A stretch of DNA of 64,000 nucleotides from Streptomyces sp. NRRL F-5122 (GTDB lineage: Bacteria; Actinomycetota; Actinomycetes; Streptomycetales; Streptomycetaceae), in the NCBI RefSeq assembly GCF_001507435.1, contig NZ_LMWH01000004.1, forward strand, positions 1-64,000, given 5' to 3'. Numbering within the stretch: the first letter of the stretch is position 1; every line of letters starts with the position of its first letter. The position numbers were made by a program, and so were the translations under genes. The notes beneath the pieces are model-generated. The model ran no database searches, was not told the DNA's origin, and saw only the letters and a program-made list of their open reading frames with translations. Shown here piece by piece: positions 39,026 through 47,950 of this stretch.

Positions 39026-39217
39026 GCCCGCCATTGTGGGGAGCGGACGGGCGGGGGGCACAACCGAATATGCGCCCTGCGGTCCCCGCGGTGACCGGGC
39101 GGACACGACAGCCCGGCGGGCAGGGGATCTGCGGCCGTTCACCGGTCGTTTGGGGGCGGCCGTCCGGGCAACCCGGGCGAAAGACGGCCCGCTGGGCCGA
39201 GAGACCGGAAGGCATCC

Positions 39218-39895
39218 ATGTCCACAGGCGTGATCATCGTTCTGATCGTGATCGTGATAGCGGCGGCCGTCCTCGCGGGCGCCGCCGCCCTGTCCCCGCG
39301 TGCCCGCAGCGCGCTCGGCGGGGGAGGTCTGCAACATCGTTTCGGGCCCGAGTACGAACGAACCGTGGCGCGGCACGACGGCGACACGAAGGCGGCCGAG
39401 CGCGAACTCACCGAGCGGCTGAAGCGGTACGGCTCGCTGCGCGACCAGCCTCTGGAGCCGTCCGAGCGCGAGCGCTACACCGCGCTCTGGACGGCCGCTC
39501 AGGAGCGGTTCGTCGACTCGCCCGGGGAGGCGGTGGCCGAGGCGGACCGGCTGCTCGCCGAGGTGGCGGGCGCCCGGGGCTACCCCGGCGGCGACCGTCG
39601 CGACGAACAGCTCGACGCGTTGTCCGTGCACCACGCCCCGCACGTCCAGGGCTACCGCCGGCTGCACCGCGCCGCTCTGGCCTCCGGTACCGGCTCCCAG
39701 GGCGGTGCCGGCACGGAGGAGCTGCGCGAGACGCTGCTGGAGGCGCGTGCCCTCTTCGAGGAGCTCACGGCGCCCGCGCGCCGGCAGCCGGCCCGCGCTC
39801 CGGCGAAGAAGGCGCCCGAGCGCGCCTCGGCCCGTACCGAGGGGCGGTCCCAACACCCGTGGAGGTTCCACCGGCAGCACGCGAAGGGGAGTTGA
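39218..39895 (+). CDS. Single-span membrane protein with coiled, charged cytoplasmic domain
   Basis: 225 residues. One N-terminal membrane helix (VIIVLIVIVIAAAVLAGAAA), then a helical, charged domain: HRFGPEYERTVARHDGD, TKAAERELTERLKRYGSLRD and QERFVDSPGEAVAEADRLLA. The FVDxPxEAVxEAD block recurs in the next gene (FVDNPREAVEEAD), so the two encode related helical domains, one anchored and one soluble. The stop is five bases before the next ATG, so they form an operon. Function unknown. Confidence 0.7.
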   Translation: MSTGVIIVLIVIVIAAAVLAGAAALSPRARSALGGGGLQHRFGPEYERTVARHDGDTKAAERELTERLKRYGSLRDQPLEPSERERYTALWTAAQERFVDSPGEAVAEADRLLAEVAGARGYPGGDRRDEQLDALSVHHAPHVQGYRRLHRAALASGTGSQGGAGTEELRETLLEARALFEELTAPARRQPARAPAKKAPERASARTEGRSQHPWRFHRQHAKGS

Positions 39896-39900
39896 GTGCG

Positions 39901-40485
39901 ATGACCGAGGTGACACCGAGTGAGGGCGCCGACCGCCGCGAGGCGGCCGGGGCGCGGCAGGAGCGGGTCGTCCGTCGGGAGGGGTCCGAGACGGGGCGGG
40001 AGCAGGTCGTCCGTCGGGAGGGGTCCGAGACGGGGCGGGAGCAGGTCGTCCGTCGGGAAGGGCTCGAGACGCGACGGGAGGCCGGGCGTACGGAGAGGCC
40101 CGGCCGGCGGTCCGGCCCGGGCGGGCGCGGGGAGGCGGCCGTGGCGCCGCGGCCCGGGGTGCGCACGGCGGGGGAACCGGGAACGCGCGGTGACCGGCGT
40201 GAGGCCCCGCTGCTGTCCCCGGACGCGAGCGACGAGCTGGGGATGCGCCTGCAGCACGCGGTCGGCGGGTTCGTCGACAACCCCAGGGAGGCCGTCGAGG
40301 AGGCCGACCATGTGGTGGAGGAGGCCGCCGCACGGCTCGCGGAGGCCCTGGCCTCGCGGCGGCGGACCCTGAAGGCCTCCTGGCAGGACACCGGCGACGG
40401 CCCCCACGCCACCGCCGACACGGAACAGCTGCGACTGGCCCTGCGTGACTACCGGGCCACGGCCGAGCGGTTGCTGCGCATGTGA
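39901..40485 (+). CDS. Soluble partner protein with 13-residue tandem repeats
   Basis: 194 residues from ATG 39901. The N-terminal half is disordered, Arg/Glu-rich, and has three copies of a 13-residue unit (REQVVRREGSETG, with changes in the first and third). The C-terminal half is helical: ELGMRLQHAVGGFVDNPREA, VEEADHVVEEAAARLAEALA and QLRLALRDYRATAERLLRM, with the FVDxPxEAVxEAD block shared with the upstream membrane protein. It probably interacts with that neighbour. Function unknown. Confidence 0.65.
   Translation: MTEVTPSEGADRREAAGARQERVVRREGSETGREQVVRREGSETGREQVVRREGLETRREAGRTERPGRRSGPGGRGEAAVAPRPGVRTAGEPGTRGDRREAPLLSPDASDELGMRLQHAVGGFVDNPREAVEEADHVVEEAAARLAEALASRRRTLKASWQDTGDGPHATADTEQLRLALRDYRATAERLLRM
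39961..40077 (+). repeat. Three tandem 39-bp repeats inside a gene
   Basis: Units start at 39961, 40000 and 40039. Units one and two differ at very few bases; unit three has several differences. The unit is 13 codons, so copy number can change without frameshift. Few copies and no spacers rule out a CRISPR array. Confidence 0.85.
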
Positions 40486-40555
40486 GTCGTGCGGCACCCG
40501 GCGGGGCCGCGTCCCGGACCATGTCCCCGGGACGCGGCCCCGCCCGTGGTCGCGC

Positions 40556-40975
40556 TCAGTCCGCCCGCGGATGCCCGGCCCGGCGCTCGCGCCAGTCCCG
40601 GACGATCTCCTCGACGTCGTACGGCTTGAGGCCCAGCGGCGGCCCCGGCGGCGGCTTGAACATCATGTCGCGGATCTTCACGTTCAGGTCCTCGACCAGT
40701 CGGCGCACCATGCGCTCGGACGGCGCCTTGGCGGCCGCCGCCAGCGTGTCCTCCGCCTCCTTGCGCAGGGCCAGCGTCGGCGGCAGGACCGCCAGCCCTT
40801 CGCGGGCCATCTTGCGCTTGATCCACCACAGTTCGTCGTACACGGTCTCGGTGACGGCGGGTGCCGGTTCGCCCGCCCCGGGGAGGTGCGCGAACTCTCC
40901 CCGCGCCTCGGCGTCGCGAATCTGCTTGTCGACGAAGGACTCGAAGCCGACACCAGGTGGCTTGCGCTCGGTCAT
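40556..40975 (-). CDS. DUF1992 protein (DnaJ-homologue C28-like)
   Basis: 139 residues from ATG 40975. DUF1992 is recognisable from FESFVDKQIRDAEARGEFAH, LPGAGEP and YDELWWIKRKMAREGLAVLP. This short, soluble helical domain is found in bacteria alone and in eukaryotes in DNAJC28. Function unknown. No clear ribosome site precedes it. It is divergent from the FHA gene. Confidence 0.8.
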   Translation of the reverse strand: MTERKPPGVGFESFVDKQIRDAEARGEFAHLPGAGEPAPAVTETVYDELWWIKRKMAREGLAVLPPTLALRKEAEDTLAAAAKAPSERMVRRLVEDLNVKIRDMMFKPPPGPPLGLKPYDVEEIVRDWRERRAGHPRAD

Positions 40976-41093
40976 GGGTTCATTGTGCCGGACGTCACGC
41001 GGAGGGTCGATCGGGCGAATTATCATTCCGCAGCGGTAGGCCAACCGGGCTCGCCCGCAGAACACTTGACCGCCGCACTCAGGAGGAGCGCAC

Positions 41094-41489
41094 GTGCTCG
41101 AACTCACCATGGCCTCGGTCTCCGGGGCGGACGCCGGGGCGACGGCCGGAATGCTGATGGCCGACGCGCCCAGCGACCCGGGCACCGTGCTGCGAGTGGG
41201 CCGCGACAAGTCCGTGTGCCGGCTGGCGACCCCGGACGACTGGCTGTTCGTCTCGCGGGTGCACCTGGAGTTCCTGTGCGGGCCGGACGGCGTGTGGCAG
41301 GTCACCTGGCTGCGCGGCTCGAACACCGAGCCCTCCTCCGAGGTGGCGCTGACCCTGCCCGGGCTCCCGGTGCAGCCCCTGCCCTACGGCGGCACGGCCA
41401 GGCTCCCGCACGGCGGCTCGGGAGAACTGGTCATCCAGGACCGCACCGCCCCCCGCAGCGTCAACGTCGGCTTCTACCACGAGGTCTGA
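41094..41489 (+). CDS. FHA-domain-like protein
   Basis: 131 residues from GTG 41094, behind AGGAGG. The sequence is one forkhead-associated fold: VLRVGRDKSVCRL, where GRD gives the conserved Gly-Arg, and WLFVSRVHLEFLCGPDGVWQ, which holds the SRxH pThr-binding motif, then VTWLRGSNT. FHA domains bind phosphothreonine peptides made by Ser/Thr kinases. The protein is only the domain with short ends, so it is a reader or adaptor. No kinase is encoded nearby. Confidence 0.8.
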   Translation: MLELTMASVSGADAGATAGMLMADAPSDPGTVLRVGRDKSVCRLATPDDWLFVSRVHLEFLCGPDGVWQVTWLRGSNTEPSSEVALTLPGLPVQPLPYGGTARLPHGGSGELVIQDRTAPRSVNVGFYHEV

Positions 41490-41504
41490 GCGGCGGGCAC
41501 GGCG

Positions 41505-42179
41505 TCAGCCCGTCACCCGTGCCAGCGCGAATCCGTCGTGTCCCTTGCTGCCCACCGTCTGTACCGCGGTACCGCTCAGCCTGGGGTGCGAGGCCATCAG
41601 CTCCAGCGCGGCCCTGGTGCCCAGCACGCTGGGGTCCTCGCTGTCCGCCTCGGTGACGCGCCCGCCGCGCACCACGTTGTCCAGGACGATCAGGCTGCCG
41701 GGGCGGGTCAGCTCGAGGGCCCACTTCACGTAGTGCGCGTTGTTGACCTTGTCCGCGTCGATGAACACCAGGTCGAAGGGGAGCGGGTGCTCCTCAGCCA
41801 GCTTCGGCAGCGACTCCAGCGCCGGGCCGACGCGCACCTCGGCGATCGAGTCCAGACCGGCCCGGGCGAGATTGCGGCGGGCGACCTCCGCGTGGGTGGC
41901 GTCGTACTCCAGGGTGACGAGACGGCCGTCCGCGGGCAGGGCGCGGCCCAGCCAGATGGTGCTGTAGCCGCCGAGCGTCCCGATCTCCAGGACGCGGCGG
42001 GCTCCCTGGACCAGGGCCAGCAGCTGGAGCAGCTTGCCTTGGTTCGGCGCGACGTTGATGGGTGGGAGTCCGGCCGCCTCGCTGTCCCGGAGGGCCGCTG
42101 CGAGCACCTCGTCGGCGGGGGAGAGGAGGGTGGTGAAGTACCTGTCGACGTCGTCCCAGAGCTCTTGCGCTGTGGTCAT
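41505..42179 (-). CDS. Class I SAM-dependent O-methyltransferase (family 3)
   Basis: 224 residues. The catechol-OMT-like family is clear from NQGKLLQLLALVQGARRVLE, SAM motif LEIGTLGGYSTIWLGRAL, VTLEYDATHAEVARRNLARA and the metal-binding DLVFIDADKVNNAHYVKWAL plus VLDNVVRGG. It uses Mg2+ and SAM to methylate a phenolic OH, acting in the cytoplasm. A 21-bp palindrome lies just upstream, so it is probably controlled by a MarR-type repressor. Confidence 0.9.
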   Translation of the reverse strand: MTTAQELWDDVDRYFTTLLSPADEVLAAALRDSEAAGLPPINVAPNQGKLLQLLALVQGARRVLEIGTLGGYSTIWLGRALPADGRLVTLEYDATHAEVARRNLARAGLDSIAEVRVGPALESLPKLAEEHPLPFDLVFIDADKVNNAHYVKWALELTRPGSLIVLDNVVRGGRVTEADSEDPSVLGTRAALELMASHPRLSGTAVQTVGSKGHDGFALARVTG

Positions 42180-42199
42180 GCACCAAGCCTTTCCTGCAT

Positions 42200-42220
42200 C
42201 TAGTTAGATGAGCTAACTAG
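42200..42220. promoter_or_regulatory. Operator palindrome CTAGTTAG-N5-CTAACTAG
   Basis: Perfect 8-bp arms with a 5-bp spacer (ATGAG) start 21 bp upstream of the methyltransferase ATG, in the expected promoter or leader. The layout is of MarR-type operators (AGTTAG...CTAACT). No MarR gene is adjacent, so a regulator elsewhere is implied. Confidence 0.7.
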
Positions 42221-42339
42221 TCTCGCTAAGGAATATAGCCGGAGCAGAGGGCCGTGTCAGCGAACGTGCGGTGGTGAGGCGCGATATCAGCCGTTCGAGG
42301 GAGCCGGTCCCGGATCGAGTGCCGTCCCCCGTCCGTGCG

Positions 42340-43716
42340 TCAGTTGCGTGCGGGCTCGACCGACGGCGCGGAACCCGGCAGCGGGCGTCCCGCCGACTCC
42401 GCCATGAACCACACGGCGGCGCCGCCGATCACGGCCGCCGCCATCATGTAGTAGGCGGGCATCATCATGTTCCCGGTCGCACCGATCAGCGCCGTGACCA
42501 CCAGCGGTGTGGTGCCGCCGAAAAGCGACACGGAGACGTTGAAACCGATCGACAGCGAGCCAAAGCGGACCCGGGTCGGGAAGAGGGCGGGCAGCGCGGC
42601 CGGCATCGCCGCGGTGAAGCAGACCAGCAGCAGCCCCAGCGCGCCCACGCCGAGGGCCACCGCGAGCAGTCCGCCCTGGCGGATCAGCAGCACCGCCGGA
42701 ACCGACAGGAACAGGAAGCCGGCACAGCCCGCCGCGATCAGCGGGCGGCGGCCGATCCGGTCGGTGAGGGCGCCCGCGAACGGCTGCACGACCATCATCA
42801 GCGCCATCACGCCGAGCACCACCAGCAGCCCGTGGGTCTCGTCGTACTTCAGCTCGCTGGTCAGATAGCTCGGCATGTACGACAGCAGCATGTAGTCGGT
42901 GACGTTGAAGACGAGCACCAGGCCCATGCACAGCAGCAGCGCCTTCCACTGGCCGGTGATCATCTCGCGCAGCGGCACCCTGGGGCGGGCGGCCTCCGCC
43001 TTCTCCACCTCCGCGGCGAACGCCGGGGTCTCCTCCAGGCGCATCCGCAGATACAGGCCGATGATGCCCATCGGACCCGCGATCAGGAACGGGATCCGCC
43101 AGCCCCACGCCACCAGGTCGTCGGAGGACAGCAGTGCGGTCAGCAGGGTGACCAGGCCCGCACCGCCGATGTAGCCGGCGAGGGTGCCGAACTCCAGCCA
43201 GCTGCCGAAGAACCCTCGCCTCTTGTCCGGGGCGTACTCCGCGATGAACGTCGACGCACCCGCGTACTCGCCGCCGGTCGAGAAGCCCTGCACCAGGCGG
43301 GCGGCGAGCAGCAGTACCGGTGCGCCGACGCCGATCGTCGCGTACGACGGAATCAGGCCGATCGCGAACGTGCCCGCGGCCATCATGATCATGGTCAGCG
43401 CGAGCACCTTCTGTCGCCCGACGCGGTCGCCGAGCGGTCCGAAGACGGTGCCGCCGAGCGGGCGGACCAGGAAGGCCGCGGCGAAGGCGCCGAAGGTGGA
43501 CAGCAGCTGCGCGGTGGGGCTGCCGGACGGGAAGAAGACCTTGCCCAGTGTTACGGCGATGTAGCTGTAGACGCCGAAGTCGAACCACTCCATCGCGTTG
43601 CCGAGGGCTGCGGCCTTCACGGCACGCCTGACCAGCGCCGGGTCGGTGACGGTGGCGTCCGCGCGGGCGGATGCCCCGGATACGACGTGGGTCTGGGGTG
43701 GAGCGACGATCGACAA
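42340..43716 (-). CDS. MHS-family (ProP/ShiA-type) MFS transporter
   Basis: 458 residues from TTG 43716, behind GAGCGGAATC; no better start exists in the frame. The metabolite:H+ symporter branch is shown by NAMEWFDFGVYSYIAVTLGK, FLVRPLGGTVFGPLGDRVGR, then LPATIGV-like PSYATIGVGAP, FSTGGEYAGASTFIAEYAPD and MRLEETPAF. Twelve membrane segments are evident. It imports small organic acids, betaines or proline; the substrate is not fixed. Confidence 0.85.
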   Translation of the reverse strand: MSIVAPPQTHVVSGASARADATVTDPALVRRAVKAAALGNAMEWFDFGVYSYIAVTLGKVFFPSGSPTAQLLSTFGAFAAAFLVRPLGGTVFGPLGDRVGRQKVLALTMIMMAAGTFAIGLIPSYATIGVGAPVLLLAARLVQGFSTGGEYAGASTFIAEYAPDKRRGFFGSWLEFGTLAGYIGGAGLVTLLTALLSSDDLVAWGWRIPFLIAGPMGIIGLYLRMRLEETPAFAAEVEKAEAARPRVPLREMITGQWKALLLCMGLVLVFNVTDYMLLSYMPSYLTSELKYDETHGLLVVLGVMALMMVVQPFAGALTDRIGRRPLIAAGCAGFLFLSVPAVLLIRQGGLLAVALGVGALGLLLVCFTAAMPAALPALFPTRVRFGSLSIGFNVSVSLFGGTTPLVVTALIGATGNMMMPAYYMMAAAVIGGAAVWFMAESAGRPLPGSAPSVEPARN

Positions 43717-44121
43717 GATTCCGCTCGCCTGCCTTTCGACGGGGACAAGGACGCGGCCCGCCGTCGGGCGGCGGGCCGATGGGCCGCCCCGGAGGGTGGC
43801 CGAAAGGCGACCATAGGTGCAGTCACCGCTCTCACGGACCGTGAGCGAATCGATGCATGCTGCACCTAAATGTGGCCCGAGCAGGGGGGATGGGTCGGCC
43901 GGAGTGCGTCGCACGTCGTCCGGTTTGTGATCCTTCTCGCGCAGCGGGGGTGGAACCGGAACGGCCCGCGGCTATCGTCGTCCGGACAAAAGGCGGGCGG
44001 ACCTCAGGTAAAGAGGGGGTTGCCTGCGTCTCACCGTAGGGGGCCGAGAAACTCATAGGGTTCGGACACGGGGCAACACACGGGACGCACGGGACGAACG
44101 GGGCGGGAGGGCCGACGGGGC
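43717..44121. other. Divergent promoter region of about 400 bp with one palindrome
   Basis: It separates the MHS transporter from the GT87-PAP2 gene. CTCACGG-A-CCGTGAG (43831-43845) is a 7-bp perfect palindrome about 115 bp upstream of the transporter start and a candidate operator. No coding frame with normal codon bias was seen. Confidence 0.5.
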
Positions 44122-46164
44122 GTGGCGAACGTGGAGCACGGCGGGCGGATGAGCGGTGCCTTCGGGGCGGGGACAGCACAGGAGGCGAAGGCACGACTGA
44201 AGGTGGCCCGCGTCGGGCTCTGGACGGTCGCCGCCGTCCTCGCGGTGCGCCAGGTCGCCGTCGTCCTCGGCACACCCCGGGGGGAGCGGCTGACGGACCT
44301 CGAGACCTGGGTCGGGACCAACGGCGTCCTGCACGTGAACGGGTCGCTGTACGACTCGACGCGGTTCACCGGCACCCCGTTCGCCGGACTCGTCCTCAAA
44401 CCGCTCACCCGGGCGGCACAACAGGCCCTCGGCTGGAGCTGGACCTTCGGCACACTGCTGCTGGTCGTCGCCCTCGGCCTGATCGCCGCCCGCGCCCTGC
44501 CCAAGCCGGTGACCCGGCGCAGTTCGCTGCTGGCGGCGCCCGTCGCGATCAGCCTGCTGATGCTGTCGCTGCCGGTGCGCAACACCCTGTATCTCGGCCA
44601 GACCAGCATCATCCCGGTGCTGCTGGTCCTGCTCGGCTGCTTCGCCGTGCGCGGGGAGCGCACCAGCGGAGCACTGATCGGCCTCGGCGCCGCGCTTCAG
44701 CCGACCCTGCTGCTGTTCGCGCCCCTGCTGTGGTTCACCGGCCGCCGCCGTGCCGCGGTCTCCACGGCCGGCACCTTCGCCGTGTGTACCGCCCTCGCCT
44801 GGGCCGCGATGCCGCACGACTCGTACACCTACTGGGTGCACCACCTGGCCGGCACCGGGCTCGGGGGCAAGGCCGACGACCACGCGAACCAGTCCCTGCA
44901 CGGCGCCCTGCTCAGGCTGGGACTGTCCGGACCGCTGGAGATCGGACTGTTCTTCGTGCTGGGCACCGCCGTCGCGGTCCTCGGGCTGCGCCGGGCGATC
45001 CGTTACGCGCACGACGGCCAGCTCCTGCTCGCCGTTGCGGTCACCGGGTGCGTCGCCGTCGCCGTCTCGCCGACGAGCTGGCAGCACCAGCTGCTGTGGG
45101 TGCTGCTCGCGGTGGTCGGCAGGGTCGGCAGAAGGGCCTCGGACCGGTATGTGTGGCCGGTCGCCGTCGTCCTGCTGATGACGCTGCCCGCGAGGATGAT
45201 GCTGCCCAACATGGGGGCGCTCGAGCCGCTCCGCGACAACCTGGTGCTCCTGGCCGCCCTCGGCGCCGCCATCTGCGTGCCGTTCCTGTCCCGCACCTCC
45301 CCCCACTACCGGGCCCCGATTCCCACCGAGTACGCGCGGCCCGTGTCCACCCGGTTGAAGCACGTCCCGCTCCTGCCGTTCCTGCGCAGGGTCCTCACCC
45401 GCCCGAACCTGCTGCTCGAACTGCTGCTGATCCGGGTCACCTACGCCGCCTACGCCCAGGTCCGGCTCGCGGCGACCGGCGACAGCAGCACGGCGGGCCG
45501 GGTCACCGCCGAGCACCACGGCGACCAGATCCTCGCGGTCGAGCGCCTTCTCCACATCGACGTCGAGCGCTGGGTCAACCACGCCGTCGCCGGGGTCGGC
45601 TGGCTGCGTGGCTTCTTCGACTTCTACTACGAGTCCTTCCACTTCGTGTTCCCGCTGACCGTCCTGGGCGTGCTCTACTGGCGCCGCCCGGTCGACTACC
45701 GCTGGGCGCGCTCGGTGCTCGGCTTCACCACCTTCGCGGCGCTGATCGGCTTCTGGCTCTACCCGCTGGCCCCGCCGCGCCTGATGCCGCATCTCGGGAT
45801 CATCGACACCGTGCACGGCGTGCAGGACTTCTCCAAGCCGGACTACGGCACCCTCACCGCGCTCACCAACCAGTACGCGGCGATGCCGTCCCTGCACTTC
45901 GGCTGGTCCCTGTGGTGCGGTCTCACCATCGCGATCCTCGCGCCCAAGTGGTGGATGAAGGTGCTCGGCCTGCTCCATCCTCTCTTCACGGTCTCGGCGA
46001 TCGTGGCGACGGGCAACCACTGGGTGCTCGACGCGGCCGGCGGCGCCGCCGTCGTCGGCGTCGGCTTCGGGCTGGCCCATCTGTTCCAGGGGCCGCGGCC
46101 CCTGGTGACCGCGGCGGCGGTCAGCAGTGCCCCGGCGCCGGAGACGGTCCGTACTCCGAGCTGA
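44122..46164 (+). CDS. Fusion of GT87-type glycosyltransferase and PAP2-type phosphatase
   Basis: 680 residues from GTG 44122; ATG 44149 is an alternative. The first ~390 residues are polytopic, with an N-terminal WVGTNGVLHVNGSLYDS and ALQPTLLLFAPLLWFTGRRR, as in GT87/DUF2029 mannosyltransferases that use polyprenyl-phosphate sugars. The last ~270 residues carry PAP2 motifs: YAAMPSLHFGWSLW, and VATGNHWVLDAAGG, in the inositol-phosphorylceramide-synthase-like branch (FYYESFHFVFPLTVL). It probably works on lipid-linked glycans or phospholipids in the membrane. Its last 44 bases overlap the convergent neighbour. Confidence 0.8.
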   Translation: MANVEHGGRMSGAFGAGTAQEAKARLKVARVGLWTVAAVLAVRQVAVVLGTPRGERLTDLETWVGTNGVLHVNGSLYDSTRFTGTPFAGLVLKPLTRAAQQALGWSWTFGTLLLVVALGLIAARALPKPVTRRSSLLAAPVAISLLMLSLPVRNTLYLGQTSIIPVLLVLLGCFAVRGERTSGALIGLGAALQPTLLLFAPLLWFTGRRRAAVSTAGTFAVCTALAWAAMPHDSYTYWVHHLAGTGLGGKADDHANQSLHGALLRLGLSGPLEIGLFFVLGTAVAVLGLRRAIRYAHDGQLLLAVAVTGCVAVAVSPTSWQHQLLWVLLAVVGRVGRRASDRYVWPVAVVLLMTLPARMMLPNMGALEPLRDNLVLLAALGAAICVPFLSRTSPHYRAPIPTEYARPVSTRLKHVPLLPFLRRVLTRPNLLLELLLIRVTYAAYAQVRLAATGDSSTAGRVTAEHHGDQILAVERLLHIDVERWVNHAVAGVGWLRGFFDFYYESFHFVFPLTVLGVLYWRRPVDYRWARSVLGFTTFAALIGFWLYPLAPPRLMPHLGIIDTVHGVQDFSKPDYGTLTALTNQYAAMPSLHFGWSLWCGLTIAILAPKWWMKVLGLLHPLFTVSAIVATGNHWVLDAAGGAAVVGVGFGLAHLFQGPRPLVTAAAVSSAPAPETVRTPS

Positions 46165-47833
46165 TCCGGTACGTGCCCGGCGCGCTGACCGTCAGCCGGG
46201 TGAACTCGCCCTGCGGGCCCAGGCAGCCGCCGTCGGTGTGCAGCCACGGCGAGTGGGCGACCCGCACCGTCACCGAGCCGGGGCGCGGGACGTGTACGTC
46301 CACCTCGGCGCTCGTCGTGCGCACCACGGTGGCGGGTGCCGAGACGAGCGGGGCGGCGTCGCGCACCCGGTACACCCGCCAGTGCGCGTCCTGCCACACC
46401 GGTTCGAGCCAGTCCGGACGGTGGTCGCGCACCAGCCGTGCCTCCTGCTCGGCGTACCCGTCGGGCTTGCCCAGCGGCAGGACGACCAGGCCGACCGCCC
46501 AGCGGTCGAGCCAGCGGCGGTAGGCCGCCGCCGAGAACGTGCCGTCGTAGAAGAGACGGCCCCGCTCCACGTCGAGCTGGCGGTTCCAGCCGCGGGCCAG
46601 GTTCATGTGCGGGGCGAGCGCGGTCGCCTCCCGGTGGTTGCGCGCGGGGACGACCTCCACGCGGGTACGGTCGGCGCCGAGCCCCCGCAACGCCCGGAGC
46701 ACCCCGCCGGTGTCGGCGGCCCAGGCCGGCACCGCGGTGGAGACCCGGAGGTCGTCGACGGTCTTGCGACCCACCCAGACGACGGAGAAGACGAGCGCGG
46801 CGATCAGCAGATTGCGCCGCAGCACGCGCAGCCGGGGCTGTCCGAGCACCGCCGCGAGCAGCACCGCGGGCGCGAACAGCTCGGCGAAACGCTCGACGTT
46901 CGTGCCGACGGGCGAGGGGATCAGATACGCGAGGACGGTCCCGGCCGCGTACACCACCCCGCTCCACCGTGCGACCCGCCAGTGCGGTGGGGCCAGGAAC
47001 GTGACGGCCAGTCCCAGCACCACGGGTTGCCAGATGCGGTCGGCCGGCATCAACTGCTCGCCGGTGAAAGGGAACAGCACCGTGGTGGTGGCGACCACCG
47101 CGAACGGCGGCAGCAGCAGGACGAGGGCCCGTCGCCGGTCCCGTACGAGCAGGAAGCCGGCCCCCACCACGGCCAGGAACAGCCCGGCCACCGGGCTTGC
47201 CATGGTCGCGAGGGTCGCGTACGCGGCCGCCGGCAGCGGCCGCCGCTCCCTCCCCACCAGCAGCACACAGCCCGCGAGAGCGAACGCCACGCCCAGCGCG
47301 AAGGTCGTGCGCCCGGACGCCACGTTGCACCACAGTGCCAGTGACGCCAGCAGCGCGGGGCCGAGCGGACGCGGCACCCCGGCACGCGCGATCAGCACGG
47401 CGGCCAGCCAGGCGGCGGTGACACCGGAGACCACGGTGACCGTGCGCACGCCGAGCGCGGCCATCAGATACGGGGAGAGCAGGCTGTAGTTGGCGGTGTG
47501 CATGCCGCCGTACCAGAAGAGACCGTACGCCGATCCGCCGTTGCGGGCGGCGAACCGGGCCCACGCCTCCTGGGCGGCGAGATCACCTCCGCCCGTGGCG
47601 AGGAAGAACCACCACACGGCGTACAGCGGCAGTGTGGGGAGCGTGGCGAGAAGCGGGACCCGATGACGGTCCCGGAACGCCCGGAGAGGACGGTGCCGTA
47701 CAGCGGCCGGGTGCTCGGGCCGGGTGAGGGCGAGGTCGGCAGGGACCACAGGTACGCGCTTCCGTTCGACGTCTTCGGCGGTGTGGGACGACTGTGCCCC
47801 CTGGTAGACGTGAAACGGAAGAAGGACGTTCAC
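46121..47833 (-). CDS. Polytopic membrane protein, about 570 residues
   Basis: Starts at GTG 47833, behind GGAG. The first ~60 residues are cytoplasmic; about ten membrane segments (LLATLPTLPLYAVWWFFLAT, ALLASLALWCNVASGRTTFA, VVLGLAVTFLAPPHWR) follow to residue ~340, then a soluble C-terminal part of ~225 residues (FYDGTFSAAAYRRWLDRWAV, DAHWRVYRVRDAAPLV). The shape resembles integral glycosyltransferase-like proteins (GT-C), with an external C-terminal domain. No acidic catalytic motif in the first loop is certain. It is convergent and overlapping with the GT87-PAP2 gene, so a related lipid-glycan role is possible. Confidence 0.6.
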   Translation of the reverse strand: MNVLLPFHVYQGAQSSHTAEDVERKRVPVVPADLALTRPEHPAAVRHRPLRAFRDRHRVPLLATLPTLPLYAVWWFFLATGGGDLAAQEAWARFAARNGGSAYGLFWYGGMHTANYSLLSPYLMAALGVRTVTVVSGVTAAWLAAVLIARAGVPRPLGPALLASLALWCNVASGRTTFALGVAFALAGCVLLVGRERRPLPAAAYATLATMASPVAGLFLAVVGAGFLLVRDRRRALVLLLPPFAVVATTTVLFPFTGEQLMPADRIWQPVVLGLAVTFLAPPHWRVARWSGVVYAAGTVLAYLIPSPVGTNVERFAELFAPAVLLAAVLGQPRLRVLRRNLLIAALVFSVVWVGRKTVDDLRVSTAVPAWAADTGGVLRALRGLGADRTRVEVVPARNHREATALAPHMNLARGWNRQLDVERGRLFYDGTFSAAAYRRWLDRWAVGLVVLPLGKPDGYAEQEARLVRDHRPDWLEPVWQDAHWRVYRVRDAAPLVSAPATVVRTTSAEVDVHVPRPGSVTVRVAHSPWLHTDGGCLGPQGEFTRLTVSAPGTYRISSEYGPSPAPGHC

Positions 47834-47950
47834 CCGGCTCCGGCACGTGTCGTCGGAATTCTCGGGGGAGGCAGGGGCGGGGCGCGGGGGGATGCCCCTG
47901 CCTCCCTCGGGACGGGCCGGCGGCGCCGGGAGGCCGACGGCCCGCGTCGG

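Noticed and set aside
39961..40077. CRISPR array
   Set aside because: The repeats are contiguous, only three, in frame within a coding sequence and have no spacers.
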